Below are positions 52,237-61,055 of a stretch of 64,000 bases of DNA, one piece after another. A program made the translations under genes and the position numbers. Within the stretch, counting starts at the first letter, position 1; every line of letters begins with the position of its first letter. The notes beneath the pieces were generated by a model. The model made no database searches. It saw only the letters and a program-made list of their open reading frames with translations, and was not told the origin of the DNA. Origin of the DNA: Streptomyces lincolnensis (GTDB lineage: Bacteria; Actinomycetota; Actinomycetes; Streptomycetales; Streptomycetaceae); NCBI RefSeq assembly GCF_021173675.1, contig NZ_JAIHON010000009.1:186001-250000 (forward strand), read 5' to 3'.

Positions 52237-53748
52237 ATGACCGTACGGCGAGTAATGGGTATCGAGACGGAGTACGGGATCTCCGTCCCCGGCCACCCCA
52301 ACGCCAATGCCATGCTCACCTCGTCCCAGATCGTCAACGCCTACGCGGCGGCGATGCACCGGGCCCGGCGGGCCCGCTGGGACTTCGAGGAGGAGAACCC
52401 GCTGCGGGACGCCCGAGGCTTCGACCTCGCCCGCGAGGCCGCCGACTCCAGCCAGCTCACCGACGAGGACATCGGCCTGGCCAATGTGATCCTCACCAAC
52501 GGCGCGCGGCTCTACGTCGACCATGCCCACCCCGAGTACAGCGCCCCCGAGGTCACCAACCCGCGGGACGCCGTCCTGTGGGACAAGGCCGGTGAGCGTG
52601 TCATGGCGGAGGCGGCGGAGCGGGCGGCCCAGCTCCCCGGTGCCCAGCCGATCCACCTCTACAAGAACAACACCGACAACAAGGGCGCCTCCTACGGCAC
52701 GCACGAGAACTACCTGATGAAGCGGGAGACCCCCTTCTCGGACATCGTGCGCCACCTGACGCCCTTCTTCGTCTCCCGCCAGGTCGTCACCGGCGCCGGT
52801 CGCGTCGGCATCGGCCAGGACGGGCACGAGCACGGCTTCCAGATCAGCCAGCGCGCGGACTACTTCGAGGTCGAGGTCGGCCTGGAGACCACGCTCAAGC
52901 GGCCGATCATCAACACCCGCGACGAGCCGCACGCCGACGCCGAGAAGTACCGCCGCCTGCACGTGATCATCGGCGACGCGAACCTCTCGGAGATCTCCAC
53001 CTACCTCAAGCTGGGCACGACGGCGCTCGTCCTGTCCATGATCGAGGACGGCTTCATCGCCGTGGACCTGGCGGTGGACCAGCCCGTACGCACCCTCCAC
53101 CAGGTCTCGCACGACCCGTCCCTCCAGCGGCTGATCACGCTCCGCAGCGGCCGCACACTCACCGCGGTCCAGCTTCAGATGGAGTACTACGAGCTGTCGC
53201 GCAAGTACGTGGAGGAGCGGTACGGCGCGGACGCCGACGAGCAGACCAAGGACGTCCTGGCCCGCTGGGAGGACACTCTCAACCGCCTGGAGAACGACCC
53301 GATGAGCCTGGCCGGCGAGCTGGACTGGGTCGCCAAGCGGGAGCTCATGGAGGGCTACCGGCGCCGGGACGACCTGGACTGGGACGCCGCCAAGCTCCAC
53401 CTCCTCGACCTCCAGTACGCCGACGTACGCGCCGAGAAGGGCCTCTACAACCGTCTGGCGGCCCGCGGGCGCATCAAGCGGCTCCTGGACGAGGCCGACG
53501 TCGAGCGGGCCCGTACGAAGCCGCCGGAGGACACCCGCGCGTACTTCCGCGGCCGCTGCCTGGAGCAGTACGCCGACGACGTGGCGGCGGCCTCCTGGGA
53601 CTCGGTCATCTTCGACCTGCCGGGGCGCGACTCCCTCCAGCGCGTCCCAACCCTGGAACCGCTACGCGGAACGCGAAATCACGTCAAGGAGCTCCTGGAC
53701 CGCTGCCGCACGGCGGAAGACCTGGTCAGGGTCCTGTCGGGCGGCTGA
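52237..53748 (+). CDS. dop: Dop, deamidase/depupylase of Pup
   Basis: A 503-residue carboxylate-amine-ligase-fold enzyme. In organisms whose Pup ends in Gln, it converts the Pup C-terminal Gln to Glu; it also removes Pup from substrates. N-terminal strand VMGIETEYGIS holds the catalytic acidic residues. It has the Dop-specific insertion after residue ~40 and conserved YKNNTDNKGASYGTHENYL, PIINTRDEPHADAEKYRRLHVIIGDANLSE. ATG with AAGGAGG. Immediately upstream of pup, whose Gln C-terminus makes Dop essential for tagging. Confidence 0.97.
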   Translation: MTVRRVMGIETEYGISVPGHPNANAMLTSSQIVNAYAAAMHRARRARWDFEEENPLRDARGFDLAREAADSSQLTDEDIGLANVILTNGARLYVDHAHPEYSAPEVTNPRDAVLWDKAGERVMAEAAERAAQLPGAQPIHLYKNNTDNKGASYGTHENYLMKRETPFSDIVRHLTPFFVSRQVVTGAGRVGIGQDGHEHGFQISQRADYFEVEVGLETTLKRPIINTRDEPHADAEKYRRLHVIIGDANLSEISTYLKLGTTALVLSMIEDGFIAVDLAVDQPVRTLHQVSHDPSLQRLITLRSGRTLTAVQLQMEYYELSRKYVEERYGADADEQTKDVLARWEDTLNRLENDPMSLAGELDWVAKRELMEGYRRRDDLDWDAAKLHLLDLQYADVRAEKGLYNRLAARGRIKRLLDEADVERARTKPPEDTRAYFRGRCLEQYADDVAAASWDSVIFDLPGRDSLQRVPTLEPLRGTRNHVKELLDRCRTAEDLVRVLSGG

Positions 53749-53862
53749 CGGGGTACTCGGGGCCGACTCGGTCCCACAGGGTGGAAAGCTCGCCGTCCGG
53801 GAATCATCGAGGTGGTCCCCGGACGTTGAGGGAACTGCGGGGCCGATGTCGGACCCTGCTTG

Positions 53863-53868
53863 TAGGGT
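53863..53868 (+). promoter_or_regulatory. pup promoter -10 candidate
   Basis: TAGGGT about 36 nt before the pup start codon; no good -35. Confidence 0.35.
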
Positions 53869-53904
53869 CTGATCAAGAACGTCGAACCGAGCGGGGTGAG
53901 GGTT

Positions 53905-54120
53905 ATGGCGACCAAGGACACCGGCGGCGGACAGCAGAAGGCGACGCGCTCCACGGAGGAGGTCGAGGAAGCGCCCGAGGCGCAGGCCTCCGAGGATCTC
54001 AAGGAGCGCCAGGAGAAGCTGAGCGACGACGTGGACTCCGTCCTGGACGAGATCGACGACGTCCTGGAGGAGAACGCCGAGGACTTCGTGCGCTCGTTCG
54101 TTCAAAAGGGTGGACAGTAA
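53905..54120 (+). CDS. pup: prokaryotic ubiquitin-like protein Pup
   Basis: A 71-residue, largely disordered acidic protein. The C-terminal half (about 35-62) is the helix that binds the ARC coiled coils. The sequence ends VQKGGQ; the terminal Gln must be deamidated by Dop before PafA can join the Glu side chain to substrate lysines. The start ATG was chosen to give MATKDTGGGQQ, as in other streptomycetes, with GGTGAGGG upstream; an upstream GTG three codons earlier is less likely. Confidence 0.97.
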   Translation: MATKDTGGGQQKATRSTEEVEEAPEAQASEDLKERQEKLSDDVDSVLDEIDDVLEENAEDFVRSFVQKGGQ

Positions 54121-54163
54121 GTCACACTCGTGAACGACGGGGCAGGGAGAGGTGCTCGACGCG

Positions 54164-54195
54164 ATGCGTCGGCGACCCACGGGCCGCCGACGCAT
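54164..54195 (+). terminator. pup terminator candidate
   Basis: Perfect 11-bp stem (54164-54174 and 54185-54195), loop of 10, 44 nt after the pup stop; no T-run. Confidence 0.6.
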
Positions 54196-54294
54196 GGCGG
54201 GTCCCGCGCGAGGAGTCGTACGCCTGCCAAGTGGGTGCGTGCCGCGGATGATTGTCGGTTCCGCCGCACATGTGGATCACTGCCGCAACACGGG

Positions 54295-54300
54295 TAGGGT
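54295..54300 (+). promoter_or_regulatory. prcBA promoter -10 candidate
   Basis: TAGGGT ~100 nt upstream of prcB, after the pup hairpin, so prcBA can be expressed separately from pup. Confidence 0.38.
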
Positions 54301-54399
54301 CCGAGGCGTACCGTGCCTCGGCCGCGATGCGGCATCGGGGCAGTTCAAGGATCGGCCCGACGTCTTGGGGCGGGCTGCTGCTTATGTGGAAGGAAACGC

Positions 54400-55245
54400 G
54401 TGGAAGCCAACACTCGTAGCACCGGGCGTCTGCCGGCCGCCTTCCTGACGCCTGGGTCGTCGTCCTTCATGGATTTCCTGTCGGAGCACCAGCCGGACAT
54501 GCTGCCGGGCAACCGGCAACTGCCGCCCACCCAGGGCGTGATCGAGGCGCCGCACGGCACCACGATCGTGGCCGTGACGTTCCCCGGCGGCGTCGTGCTC
54601 GCCGGTGACCGGCGGGCCACGATGGGGAATGTCATCGCGCAGCGGGACATCGAGAAGGTGTTCCCGGCCGACGAGTACTCGGCGGTGGGCATCGCCGGTA
54701 CCGCCGGTCTGGCCGTGGAGATGGTCAAGCTCTTCCAGCTGGAGCTGGAGCACTTCGAGAAGGTCGAGGGCGCCCAGCTGTCGCTGGAGGGCAAGGCGAA
54801 CCGGCTGTCGACCATGATCCGTTCCAACCTCGGCATGGCGATGCAGGGCCTGGCCGTGGTCCCGCTCTTCGCCGGCTACGACGTGGACCGCGAGCGGGGC
54901 CGGATCTTCTCCTACGACGTCACCGGCGGACGCTCCGAGGAGCACAACTTCGCCGCCACCGGCTCCGGCTCGATCTTCGCGCGCGGGGCCATGAAGAAGC
55001 TCTTCCACGACTCCCTGACCGAGGAGCAGGCCACGACGCTCGTGGTGCAGGCCCTCTACGACGCGGCAGACGACGACTCGGCGACCGGTGGTCCCGATGT
55101 CGCCCGCCGGATCTACCCGATCGTCACCGTGATCACCGAGGACGGCTTCCGCCGTCTCACCGACGAGGAGTCCTCCGAGATCGCCCGCGCGATCCTGGAG
55201 CGGCGCCTGGAGCAGCCCGACGGCCCCCGGGCCGCCCTGCTGTAG
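54400..55245 (+). CDS. prcB: 20S proteasome beta subunit
   Basis: A 281-residue proteasome beta subunit. A 53-residue propeptide ends at HG, followed by the nucleophile Thr54 (TTIVAVTFPGGVVLAGDRRAT); the propeptide is removed autocatalytically during assembly. The catalytic Asp and Lys equivalents lie in AGDRRAT and IEKVFPAD. Forms the two inner heptameric rings. GTG start (VEANTRSTGR) with AAGGA upstream. It is 62 bp upstream of prcA and co-transcribed. Confidence 0.97.
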   Translation: MEANTRSTGRLPAAFLTPGSSSFMDFLSEHQPDMLPGNRQLPPTQGVIEAPHGTTIVAVTFPGGVVLAGDRRATMGNVIAQRDIEKVFPADEYSAVGIAGTAGLAVEMVKLFQLELEHFEKVEGAQLSLEGKANRLSTMIRSNLGMAMQGLAVVPLFAGYDVDRERGRIFSYDVTGGRSEEHNFAATGSGSIFARGAMKKLFHDSLTEEQATTLVVQALYDAADDDSATGGPDVARRIYPIVTVITEDGFRRLTDEESSEIARAILERRLEQPDGPRAALL

Positions 55246-55307
55246 CCGACGGCCTCGGTTCTTGTGAAGGTGATCCAGTGACTCCGACAGAAAGGGACGG
55301 ATAACCG

Positions 55308-56045
55308 GTGTCGACGCCGTTCTATGTCTCCCCCCAGCAGGCCATGGCCGACCGGGCGGAGTACGCCCGCAAGGGCATCGCCCGTGGCCGCAGCCTGGTC
55401 GTGCTGCAGTACGCCGACGGCATCGTCTTCGTCGGCGAGAACCCGTCCCGCGCGCTGCACAAGTTCAGCGAGATCTACGACCGGATCGGCTTCGCGGCCG
55501 CCGGCAAGTACAACGAGTACGAGAACCTGCGGATCGGCGGTGTGCGCTACGCGGACCTGCGCGGCTACACCTACGACCGCGACGACGTCACCGCCCGCGG
55601 TCTCGCCAACGTCTACGCCCAGACGCTGGGCACCATCTTCTCCTCGGCCGGCGAGAAGCCGTACGAGGTGGAGCTGGTCGTGGCCGAGGTCGGGGAGACG
55701 CCGGACGGCGACCAGATCTACCGGCTGCCGCACGACGGTTCGATCGTGGACGAGCACGGCTCGGTCGCGGTCGGCGGCAACGCCGAGTTGATCAGCAGCT
55801 ATCTGGACCAGCGCCACCAGGACGGCATGAGCCTGGCCGAGGCGCTGCAACTGGCCGTCCAGGCCCTGTCCCGCGAGTCGAACGGCTCGCAGCGGGAGAT
55901 CCCCGCGGAGCGTCTGGAGGTCGCGGTGCTGGACCGGACGCGTCCGCAGCAGCGCAAGTTCAAGCGCATCGTCGGCCGCCAGCTCGGTCGCCTGCTGGAG
56001 GCGGGCGGCGCGACGACCGAGGCGGAGAGCTCCGACGAGGAGTGA
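55308..56045 (+). CDS. prcA: 20S proteasome alpha subunit
   Basis: A 245-residue alpha subunit forming the outer rings and gate. The N-terminus MSTPFYVSPQQAMADRAEYARKG contains the gating segment and the H0 helix start; it lacks the catalytic Thr, as expected. The C-terminal tail is acidic (EAESSDEE). GTG start. Docking of the ARC C-terminal Tyr occurs between alpha subunits. Confidence 0.97.
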   Translation: MSTPFYVSPQQAMADRAEYARKGIARGRSLVVLQYADGIVFVGENPSRALHKFSEIYDRIGFAAAGKYNEYENLRIGGVRYADLRGYTYDRDDVTARGLANVYAQTLGTIFSSAGEKPYEVELVVAEVGETPDGDQIYRLPHDGSIVDEHGSVAVGGNAELISSYLDQRHQDGMSLAEALQLAVQALSRESNGSQREIPAERLEVAVLDRTRPQQRKFKRIVGRQLGRLLEAGGATTEAESSDEE

Positions 56046-56069
56046 CCCCGCCCCACCCGGCGAACCCCG

Positions 56070-56103
56070 CTGTGCCCCGGCCGTCGACTCGGCCGGGGCA
56101 CAG
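56070..56103. terminator. terminator between prcA and the LacI-type gene
   Basis: Perfect 14-bp stem (56070-56083 and 56090-56103), 6-nt loop, between convergent stops at 56045 and 56109. Confidence 0.82.
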
Positions 56104-56108
56104 GGCGT

Positions 56109-57125
56109 TCAGGAGGCGCTCGGCGGTGCCGTGGAGGCCCGTACGACCAACTCGACGGGAATGTCCCCCGCCTCGGGCGCGCGGCCCTCCAGGACGGCCA
56201 GCAGGGCCCGCATGCCGCGTTCGCCGAACAGCTCGGCGTCCAGCCGCACGGTGGTCAGCTCCGGGTCGATGGCGGTGGCCAGGGCCAGATCGTCCAGGCC
56301 CGTGACGGAGACGTCGTCGGGCACCCGCAGACCGAGCCGCCGTACGGCCTTGTAGGCGCCGGCCGCGAGCTTGTCGTCGTCGCAGACCAGGGCGGTGGGC
56401 CGGGGGCCGGGGGCGGCCAGGGCGGCTTCGGCGGCGGTCAGGGCGCCCTCGATGGAGATCGGCGCGCGGGCGGTGCGCACGGAGGCGCCCGGGACGGCCC
56501 CGACGCGGGCCGCCAGCTCGCGCCCGCGGATCTCGAAGGTCCAGGACGGCACGTCCGCCGCGAGGTGCAGGAAACGGCGGTGGCCGAGGCCCAGCAGGTG
56601 CTCGGCGACCTGGCGTACGCCGTCGGTGATGTCCAGGTTGACCGTGGCCGCGCCGAGGCTGCCCGAGGGATCGCTGTCGAGCATCACCAGCGGCAGTTGG
56701 TCGCCGCGGATCGCGCTGAGGGCGTCGGCGGCCATGGAGGAGGCGATGACGCCGTCCAGGGCGGCCTGGGCGGAGGCGAAGGGGTCGCGGGCGGGGCCGA
56801 CGCCCTCGGGGGAGGGGTAGAGGACGACTCCGAAGCCGTGGTCGGCGGCGACCCGGGCGGCGCCGGTGTAGACGCCGGCGAAGAACTCGGTGGTCAGGGC
56901 CGGGACCACCAGGAGCACCGTGCGGGTGCGGCCCAGGCGCAGGTTGCGGGCGGCGAGGTTGGGCCGGTAGCCGAGGTCGCGCGCGGCCTGCCGTACGCGC
57001 TCCACGGTGGCCTCGGACACCCGCCCGCGCCACTTGTCGCCGAGCACCAGGGAGACCGCGGCCTGGGAGACTCCCGCGGCCTGGGCGACGTCACGGCTGG
57101 TGGGGCGGGTGCTGCTGCGTGCCAC
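56109..57125 (-). CDS. LacI-family transcriptional regulator
   Basis: A 338-residue repressor. N-terminal helix-turn-helix and hinge (SRDVAQAAGVSQAAVSLVLGDKWRGRVSEATVERVRQAARDLGYRPN-type region, residues ~10-60), then the periplasmic-binding-like effector domain (DGVIASSM, LPLVMLDSD, TALVCDDDKLAAGAYKAVRRLGLRVPDDVSVTGLDDL). The effector is unknown. Divergent from an MFS exporter gene 102 bp away, sharing a region with a TACGTAT/ATACGTA inverted repeat, so it probably controls that exporter. The GTG chosen has GGGGAG 10 nt upstream; another GTG ~40 nt earlier cannot be excluded. Confidence 0.9.
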   Translation of the reverse strand: MARSSTRPTSRDVAQAAGVSQAAVSLVLGDKWRGRVSEATVERVRQAARDLGYRPNLAARNLRLGRTRTVLLVVPALTTEFFAGVYTGAARVAADHGFGVVLYPSPEGVGPARDPFASAQAALDGVIASSMAADALSAIRGDQLPLVMLDSDPSGSLGAATVNLDITDGVRQVAEHLLGLGHRRFLHLAADVPSWTFEIRGRELAARVGAVPGASVRTARAPISIEGALTAAEAALAAPGPRPTALVCDDDKLAAGAYKAVRRLGLRVPDDVSVTGLDDLALATAIDPELTTVRLDAELFGERGMRALLAVLEGRAPEAGDIPVELVVRASTAPPSAS

Positions 57126-57183
57126 AGCGGATCCGCTCCCCTCTGTCTGGTCGTGCGCATGGACGGGTGAACAGCGCACATGG

Positions 57184-57210
57184 TACGTATGAGAGCGGAC
57201 GTTATACGTA
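57184..57210. promoter_or_regulatory. inverted repeat in the LacI/MFS divergent promoter
   Basis: TACGTAT (57184-57190) and ATACGTA (57204-57210), 13-bp spacer. A candidate operator for the LacI-type protein; the AT-rich arms stand out in this GC-rich DNA. Confidence 0.52.
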
Positions 57211-57227
57211 ACACTTGGAGGCGGGGC

Positions 57228-58487
57228 ATGGCCGTGGGATACCTGGAGATCCTCAGGGCGCGACACGCGGCACGCCTGCTGGCGGGCACGCTGGTGGGGC
57301 GGCTGCCGAACGCCACCGCCGCGATCGCGGTCATGCTGTTCGTCCGGGCCGAGGGCGGTTCGTACAGCCTGGCCGGTGCCCTCGTGGCCGCGTACGCCGT
57401 GGCCAACGCCGTGGGGCAGCCCGTGCTCGGGCGGCTGGTGGACCTGCACGGGCAGCCGCGGGTCCAGCTGCCCGCGGCGGTGCTGTCGGCCCTGGCGATG
57501 GCCGTGTTCGCCTTCACCGGTATCGATCCGCTGCCCCTCGCCTACGTCTCCGTCGCCGCCGCGGGACTCCTCACACCGCCCCTGGAGGGCGGACTGCGGG
57601 CGCTGTGGTCCTCCGTCCTGCACAGGGAGGACCAGGTGCACAGGGCGTACGCGATGGACGCCGTGGCGCAGGAAGTCATGTTCGCGGTGGGGCCGTTGCT
57701 GGTGACCGCGTGCGTGGCCGTGTGGTCGGAGCAGGCGGCGCTGCTCGTGCTGCACGCCGTCGGCGTGCTGGGCGCGCTCTGGGTGGTCGTCTCGCCGCCC
57801 TCGCGCGCGTGGCGCTCGGCACCGCGCGAGGCCCACTGGCTGGGCGCGCTGCGCTCGCCCGGACTGCTCGCCATGCTGAGCGCCTTCCTGTTCGTCGGCA
57901 TCGCGCTCGGCTCCATCACGGTGGCATCCGTGGCATACGCGGACGACAACGGCGGGGACGCCGTCTACGGCTGGCTGATGGCCGCCCTGGGCATCGGCGC
58001 CCTCATCGGCGGCGTGTTGTACGGGGCGCGGCAGTGGGCCGGCGATCCGGCGCGGCGACTGCGGGTCCTGGTGGCGCTTCTGGCGGTGTGTTACCTGCCG
58101 CTGACGCTGCTGCCGGGCCCGGTCGCCATGACGCTGCTCACCGTCCTCGCCGGCGTCTTCCTGGCACCTGTCATCGCCTGCTCGTTCGTCCTGGTCGACC
58201 GGCACGCCCCGCGCGGGACGGTCACCGAGGCGTTCTCCTGGCTCGTGACGACCTTCACGGTCGGCACGGCCGCCGGAACGGGCCTCACGGGCCCGGTCGT
58301 CGAGGCGGGCGGGGCCCAGTGGGGCTTCGTCGTCCCGGGGGCCGCGGGGGCCGTCTCCCTGCTCGTCCTGCTGGCCACGGGAGGGGTCCTGGCGACTTCC
58401 GCGCGGGGCGCCGTGGTTGCTTCTTCATCGGAAAATGATCCAAACCGTGCGGCCGAACCCCGTTTCAGCTCGGGGGATCGGGCGTAA
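57228..58487 (+). CDS. major facilitator superfamily transporter
   Basis: A 419-residue membrane protein with ~12 transmembrane segments. It has the MFS motif between helices 2 and 3 (GQPVLGRLVDLHGQPRVQ). The substrate is unknown; divergence from a LacI regulator favours a small-molecule effector/exporter pair. The start was set at the ATG behind GGAGGCGGGG. The C-terminal ~35 residues are polar. It ends 9 nt before the pafA start. Confidence 0.9.
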   Translation: MAVGYLEILRARHAARLLAGTLVGRLPNATAAIAVMLFVRAEGGSYSLAGALVAAYAVANAVGQPVLGRLVDLHGQPRVQLPAAVLSALAMAVFAFTGIDPLPLAYVSVAAAGLLTPPLEGGLRALWSSVLHREDQVHRAYAMDAVAQEVMFAVGPLLVTACVAVWSEQAALLVLHAVGVLGALWVVVSPPSRAWRSAPREAHWLGALRSPGLLAMLSAFLFVGIALGSITVASVAYADDNGGDAVYGWLMAALGIGALIGGVLYGARQWAGDPARRLRVLVALLAVCYLPLTLLPGPVAMTLLTVLAGVFLAPVIACSFVLVDRHAPRGTVTEAFSWLVTTFTVGTAAGTGLTGPVVEAGGAQWGFVVPGAAGAVSLLVLLATGGVLATSARGAVVASSSENDPNRAAEPRFSSGDRA

Positions 58488-58496
58488 TGTTCAGTC
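58485..58496 (+). promoter_or_regulatory. pafA promoter -10, leaderless
   Basis: TAATGT at 58485-58490 ends 6 nt before the pafA ATG at 58497. It overlaps the 3' end of the MFS gene, and there is no ribosome binding site. Confidence 0.55.
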
Positions 58497-59858
58497 ATGG
58501 ACCGCCGCATTTTCGGGCTGGAGAACGAGTACGGCGTCACGTGTACGTTCAGGGGACAGCGCCGCCTGTCTCCCGACGAGGTGGCGCGGTACCTCTTCCG
58601 CCGTGTCGTGTCATGGGGCCGCAGCAGCAATGTCTTTCTGCGAAACGGCGCCCGCCTCTATCTCGACGTGGGATCGCATCCGGAATACGCGACACCCGAA
58701 TGTGACAACGTGACCGAACTGGTCACCCACGACAAGGCCGGCGAGCGCATTCTCGAAGGACTCCTGGTGGACGCCGAACGACGCCTGCACGAGGAAGGAA
58801 TCGCGGGCGACGTCTACCTCTTCAAGAACAACACCGACTCGGCGGGCAACTCCTACGGCTGCCACGAGAACTATCTCGTCGCACGCCACGGCGAGTTCTC
58901 CCGTCTCGCGGACATCCTCATTCCGTTCCTCGTCACGAGGCAGCTGCTGTGCGGCGCCGGCAAGGTGCTGCAGACCCCGCGCGGCGCGGTCTACTGCGTC
59001 AGCCAGCGCGCCGAGCACATCTGGGAGGGCGTCTCCTCGGCGACGACCCGCTCCCGGCCGATCATCAACACCCGCGACGAACCGCACGCCGACGCCGAGC
59101 GCTACCGCCGCCTGCACGTCATCGTGGGCGACTCCAACATGTCCGAGACGACCATGCTGCTCAAGGTCGGCGCCACCGACCTGGTGCTGCGCATGATCGA
59201 GGCGGGCACCGTCATGCGCGACCTGACCCTGGAGAACCCGATCCGGGCGATCCGCGAGGTCAGCCACGACATCACCGGCCGGCGCAAGGTGCGCCTGGCC
59301 AGCGGCCGCGAGGCCTCCGCGCTGGAGGTGCAGCGCGAGTACTACGAGAAGGCCGTGGACTTCTGCGAGCGCCGCGGCATCCGCACCGGCACCGTCGAGC
59401 AGGTCCTGGAGCTGTGGGGCCGCACACTGGACGCGATCGAGGCCGAGGACCTCGACCGGATCGGCACCGAGATCGACTGGGTGATGAAGTACCAGCTCAT
59501 CGAGCGGTACCGGGCCAAGCACAACATGACCATGTCCCACCCGCGGGTCGCGCAGATAGACCTCGCGTACCACGACATCCACCGCCGTCGTGGCCTGTAC
59601 TACCTGCTGGAGAAGAAGGGCCAAGCCGCCCGGATCTGCAACGACTTGAAGATCTTCGAGGGCAAGTCGGTTCCCCCGCAGACCACTCGGGCGCGCCTGC
59701 GCGGCGACTTCATCCGGCGGGCGCAGGAACAGCGCCGTGACTTCACGGTCGACTGGGTCCATCTCAAGCTCAACGACCAGGCACAACGCACCGTGTTGTG
59801 CAAGGACCCGTTCCGTTCGGTGGACGACCGGGTCGAGAAGCTGATCGCCGGAATGTGA
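58497..59858 (+). CDS. pafA: PafA, Pup ligase
   Basis: A 453-residue carboxylate-amine ligase. It uses ATP to phosphorylate the C-terminal Glu of deamidated Pup and transfers it to a substrate lysine. The N-terminal strand RRIFGLENEYGVTC carries the metal-binding Glu and the catalytic Asp is in YLDVGSHPEYATPECD. It shares KNNTDSAGNSYGCHENYL and PIINTRDEPHADAERYRRLHVIVGDSNMSE with Dop but lacks the Dop-specific insertion. Located ~4.7 kb from dop, separated by pup, prcBA and the LacI/MFS pair. Confidence 0.97.
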   Translation: MDRRIFGLENEYGVTCTFRGQRRLSPDEVARYLFRRVVSWGRSSNVFLRNGARLYLDVGSHPEYATPECDNVTELVTHDKAGERILEGLLVDAERRLHEEGIAGDVYLFKNNTDSAGNSYGCHENYLVARHGEFSRLADILIPFLVTRQLLCGAGKVLQTPRGAVYCVSQRAEHIWEGVSSATTRSRPIINTRDEPHADAERYRRLHVIVGDSNMSETTMLLKVGATDLVLRMIEAGTVMRDLTLENPIRAIREVSHDITGRRKVRLASGREASALEVQREYYEKAVDFCERRGIRTGTVEQVLELWGRTLDAIEAEDLDRIGTEIDWVMKYQLIERYRAKHNMTMSHPRVAQIDLAYHDIHRRRGLYYLLEKKGQAARICNDLKIFEGKSVPPQTTRARLRGDFIRRAQEQRRDFTVDWVHLKLNDQAQRTVLCKDPFRSVDDRVEKLIAGM

Positions 59859-59896
59859 GCAGGGGCGTTTCCGGAGAGACATTCGGAACGCAACAC

Positions 59897-59925
59897 GGGC
59901 GCCGTACGTTTCACGTACGGCGCCC
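59897..59925 (+). terminator. pafA terminator
   Basis: Perfect 13-bp stem (59897-59909 and 59913-59925), 3-nt loop, followed by TTCTC. Confidence 0.83.
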
Positions 59926-59987
59926 TTCTCACGCCGTAGAGTTGCGCGCACGCCATCACAAGATCGACCGATTACGAGGCCCCCACC

Positions 59988-60995
59988 GTGCGCCGACGCT
60001 CACTTCTCATCGCCGTGCCCGCAGGACTTGCCACGCTCTCCGCATGCGGTGACGACAAGTCCGACTCGAGTAAGGCGAGCGACAGCGCGTCGCCCTCGCC
60101 CTCGGCGTCGGCCGGGGCGTCCGCGGCGCCGCCGAAGATCGTCGACGGGCCGCTGCCGGCCGTCACCGCGGGCGCGAAGTTCGACCAGAAGCCGACCGTC
60201 GCCAAGGGCAGCGGCGAGCCCTCGAAGGACCTCGCGGTCAAGACCCTCGTCGCGGGCAGCGGCACCACGGTCGCCGAGAACGACTACATCCAGGCCCACT
60301 ACCTCGGTCAGATCTGGGACACCGCGAAGGTCTTCGACAACTCCTACGACCGCAAGGCGCCACTGCTCATCCAGCTCGCCGCGGGCAGCATCATCGACGG
60401 CTGGCGGTACGCGCTGGCGGGCAAGAAGACGGGCAGCCGCGTCGAGTTCTCCGTGCCGCCCACCTGGGGGTACGGCGAGCAGGGCCAGGCGCAGGCCGGC
60501 ATCAAGGGCACCGACACGCTGGTCTTCGTCGTGGACCTGAAGGAGACGTTCAACTCCAAGAGCTCCGCCAAGGGCACGGACGTCGCCCAGGACAACGCGG
60601 ACCTGCCCAAGGTCGGCACCAACACCGACGGCAAGGCGCCCTCCATCGAGGTCCCCAAGGCCGACGCGCCGACGAAGCTGGTGGCGAACTACGTCATCGA
60701 GGGCGACGGCGAGGAGGTCGCCGCGACCAGCACCGTGCTCGTGCAGTACAAGGGCGTGCTGTGGGAGGGCGGCAAGGAGTTCGACTCGTCGTACAAGAGC
60801 GGCTCGCTGACGTCGTTCTCCCTCCAGCAGGTCGTCAAGGGCTGGGCGCAGGGACTGACCGGCAAGAAGGTGGGCAGCCGTGTCCTCATCACCATCCCGC
60901 CGAGCCTCGGCTACGGCGACAACCCGCCCGCCGACAGTGGCATCAAGAAGGACTCGACCCTGGTCTTCTCGGTCGACATCCTGGCGAAGATGTGA
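59988..60995 (+). CDS. lipoprotein with two FKBP-type prolyl isomerase domains
   Basis: A 335-residue exported lipoprotein: signal peptide MRRRSLLIAVPAGLATLSAC with lipobox LSAC, a Ser/Ala-rich linker (about 20-50), and two FKBP domains (about 85-185 and 230-335). The second is better conserved (VLVQYKGVLWEGGKEFDSSYK, VKGWAQGLTGKKVGSRVLITIPPSLGYG). The first has substitutions in the pocket and may be structural. It probably assists folding of secreted proteins. GTG start with GAGG upstream. The following gene encodes a single-domain cytoplasmic FKBP, likely from the same family expansion. Confidence 0.9.
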   Translation: MRRRSLLIAVPAGLATLSACGDDKSDSSKASDSASPSPSASAGASAAPPKIVDGPLPAVTAGAKFDQKPTVAKGSGEPSKDLAVKTLVAGSGTTVAENDYIQAHYLGQIWDTAKVFDNSYDRKAPLLIQLAAGSIIDGWRYALAGKKTGSRVEFSVPPTWGYGEQGQAQAGIKGTDTLVFVVDLKETFNSKSSAKGTDVAQDNADLPKVGTNTDGKAPSIEVPKADAPTKLVANYVIEGDGEEVAATSTVLVQYKGVLWEGGKEFDSSYKSGSLTSFSLQQVVKGWAQGLTGKKVGSRVLITIPPSLGYGDNPPADSGIKKDSTLVFSVDILAKM

Positions 60996-61055
60996 CCCCG
61001 CCGAGATGTAAGACTGTGCCCGTTGCCTTTCCGTACACAAGCAGGAGCTAGAGAC

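Noticed and set aside
54152..54448. Small Arg-rich ORF between pup and prcB
   Set aside because: Overlaps the pup hairpin and prcB start; composition is that of a shadow frame.
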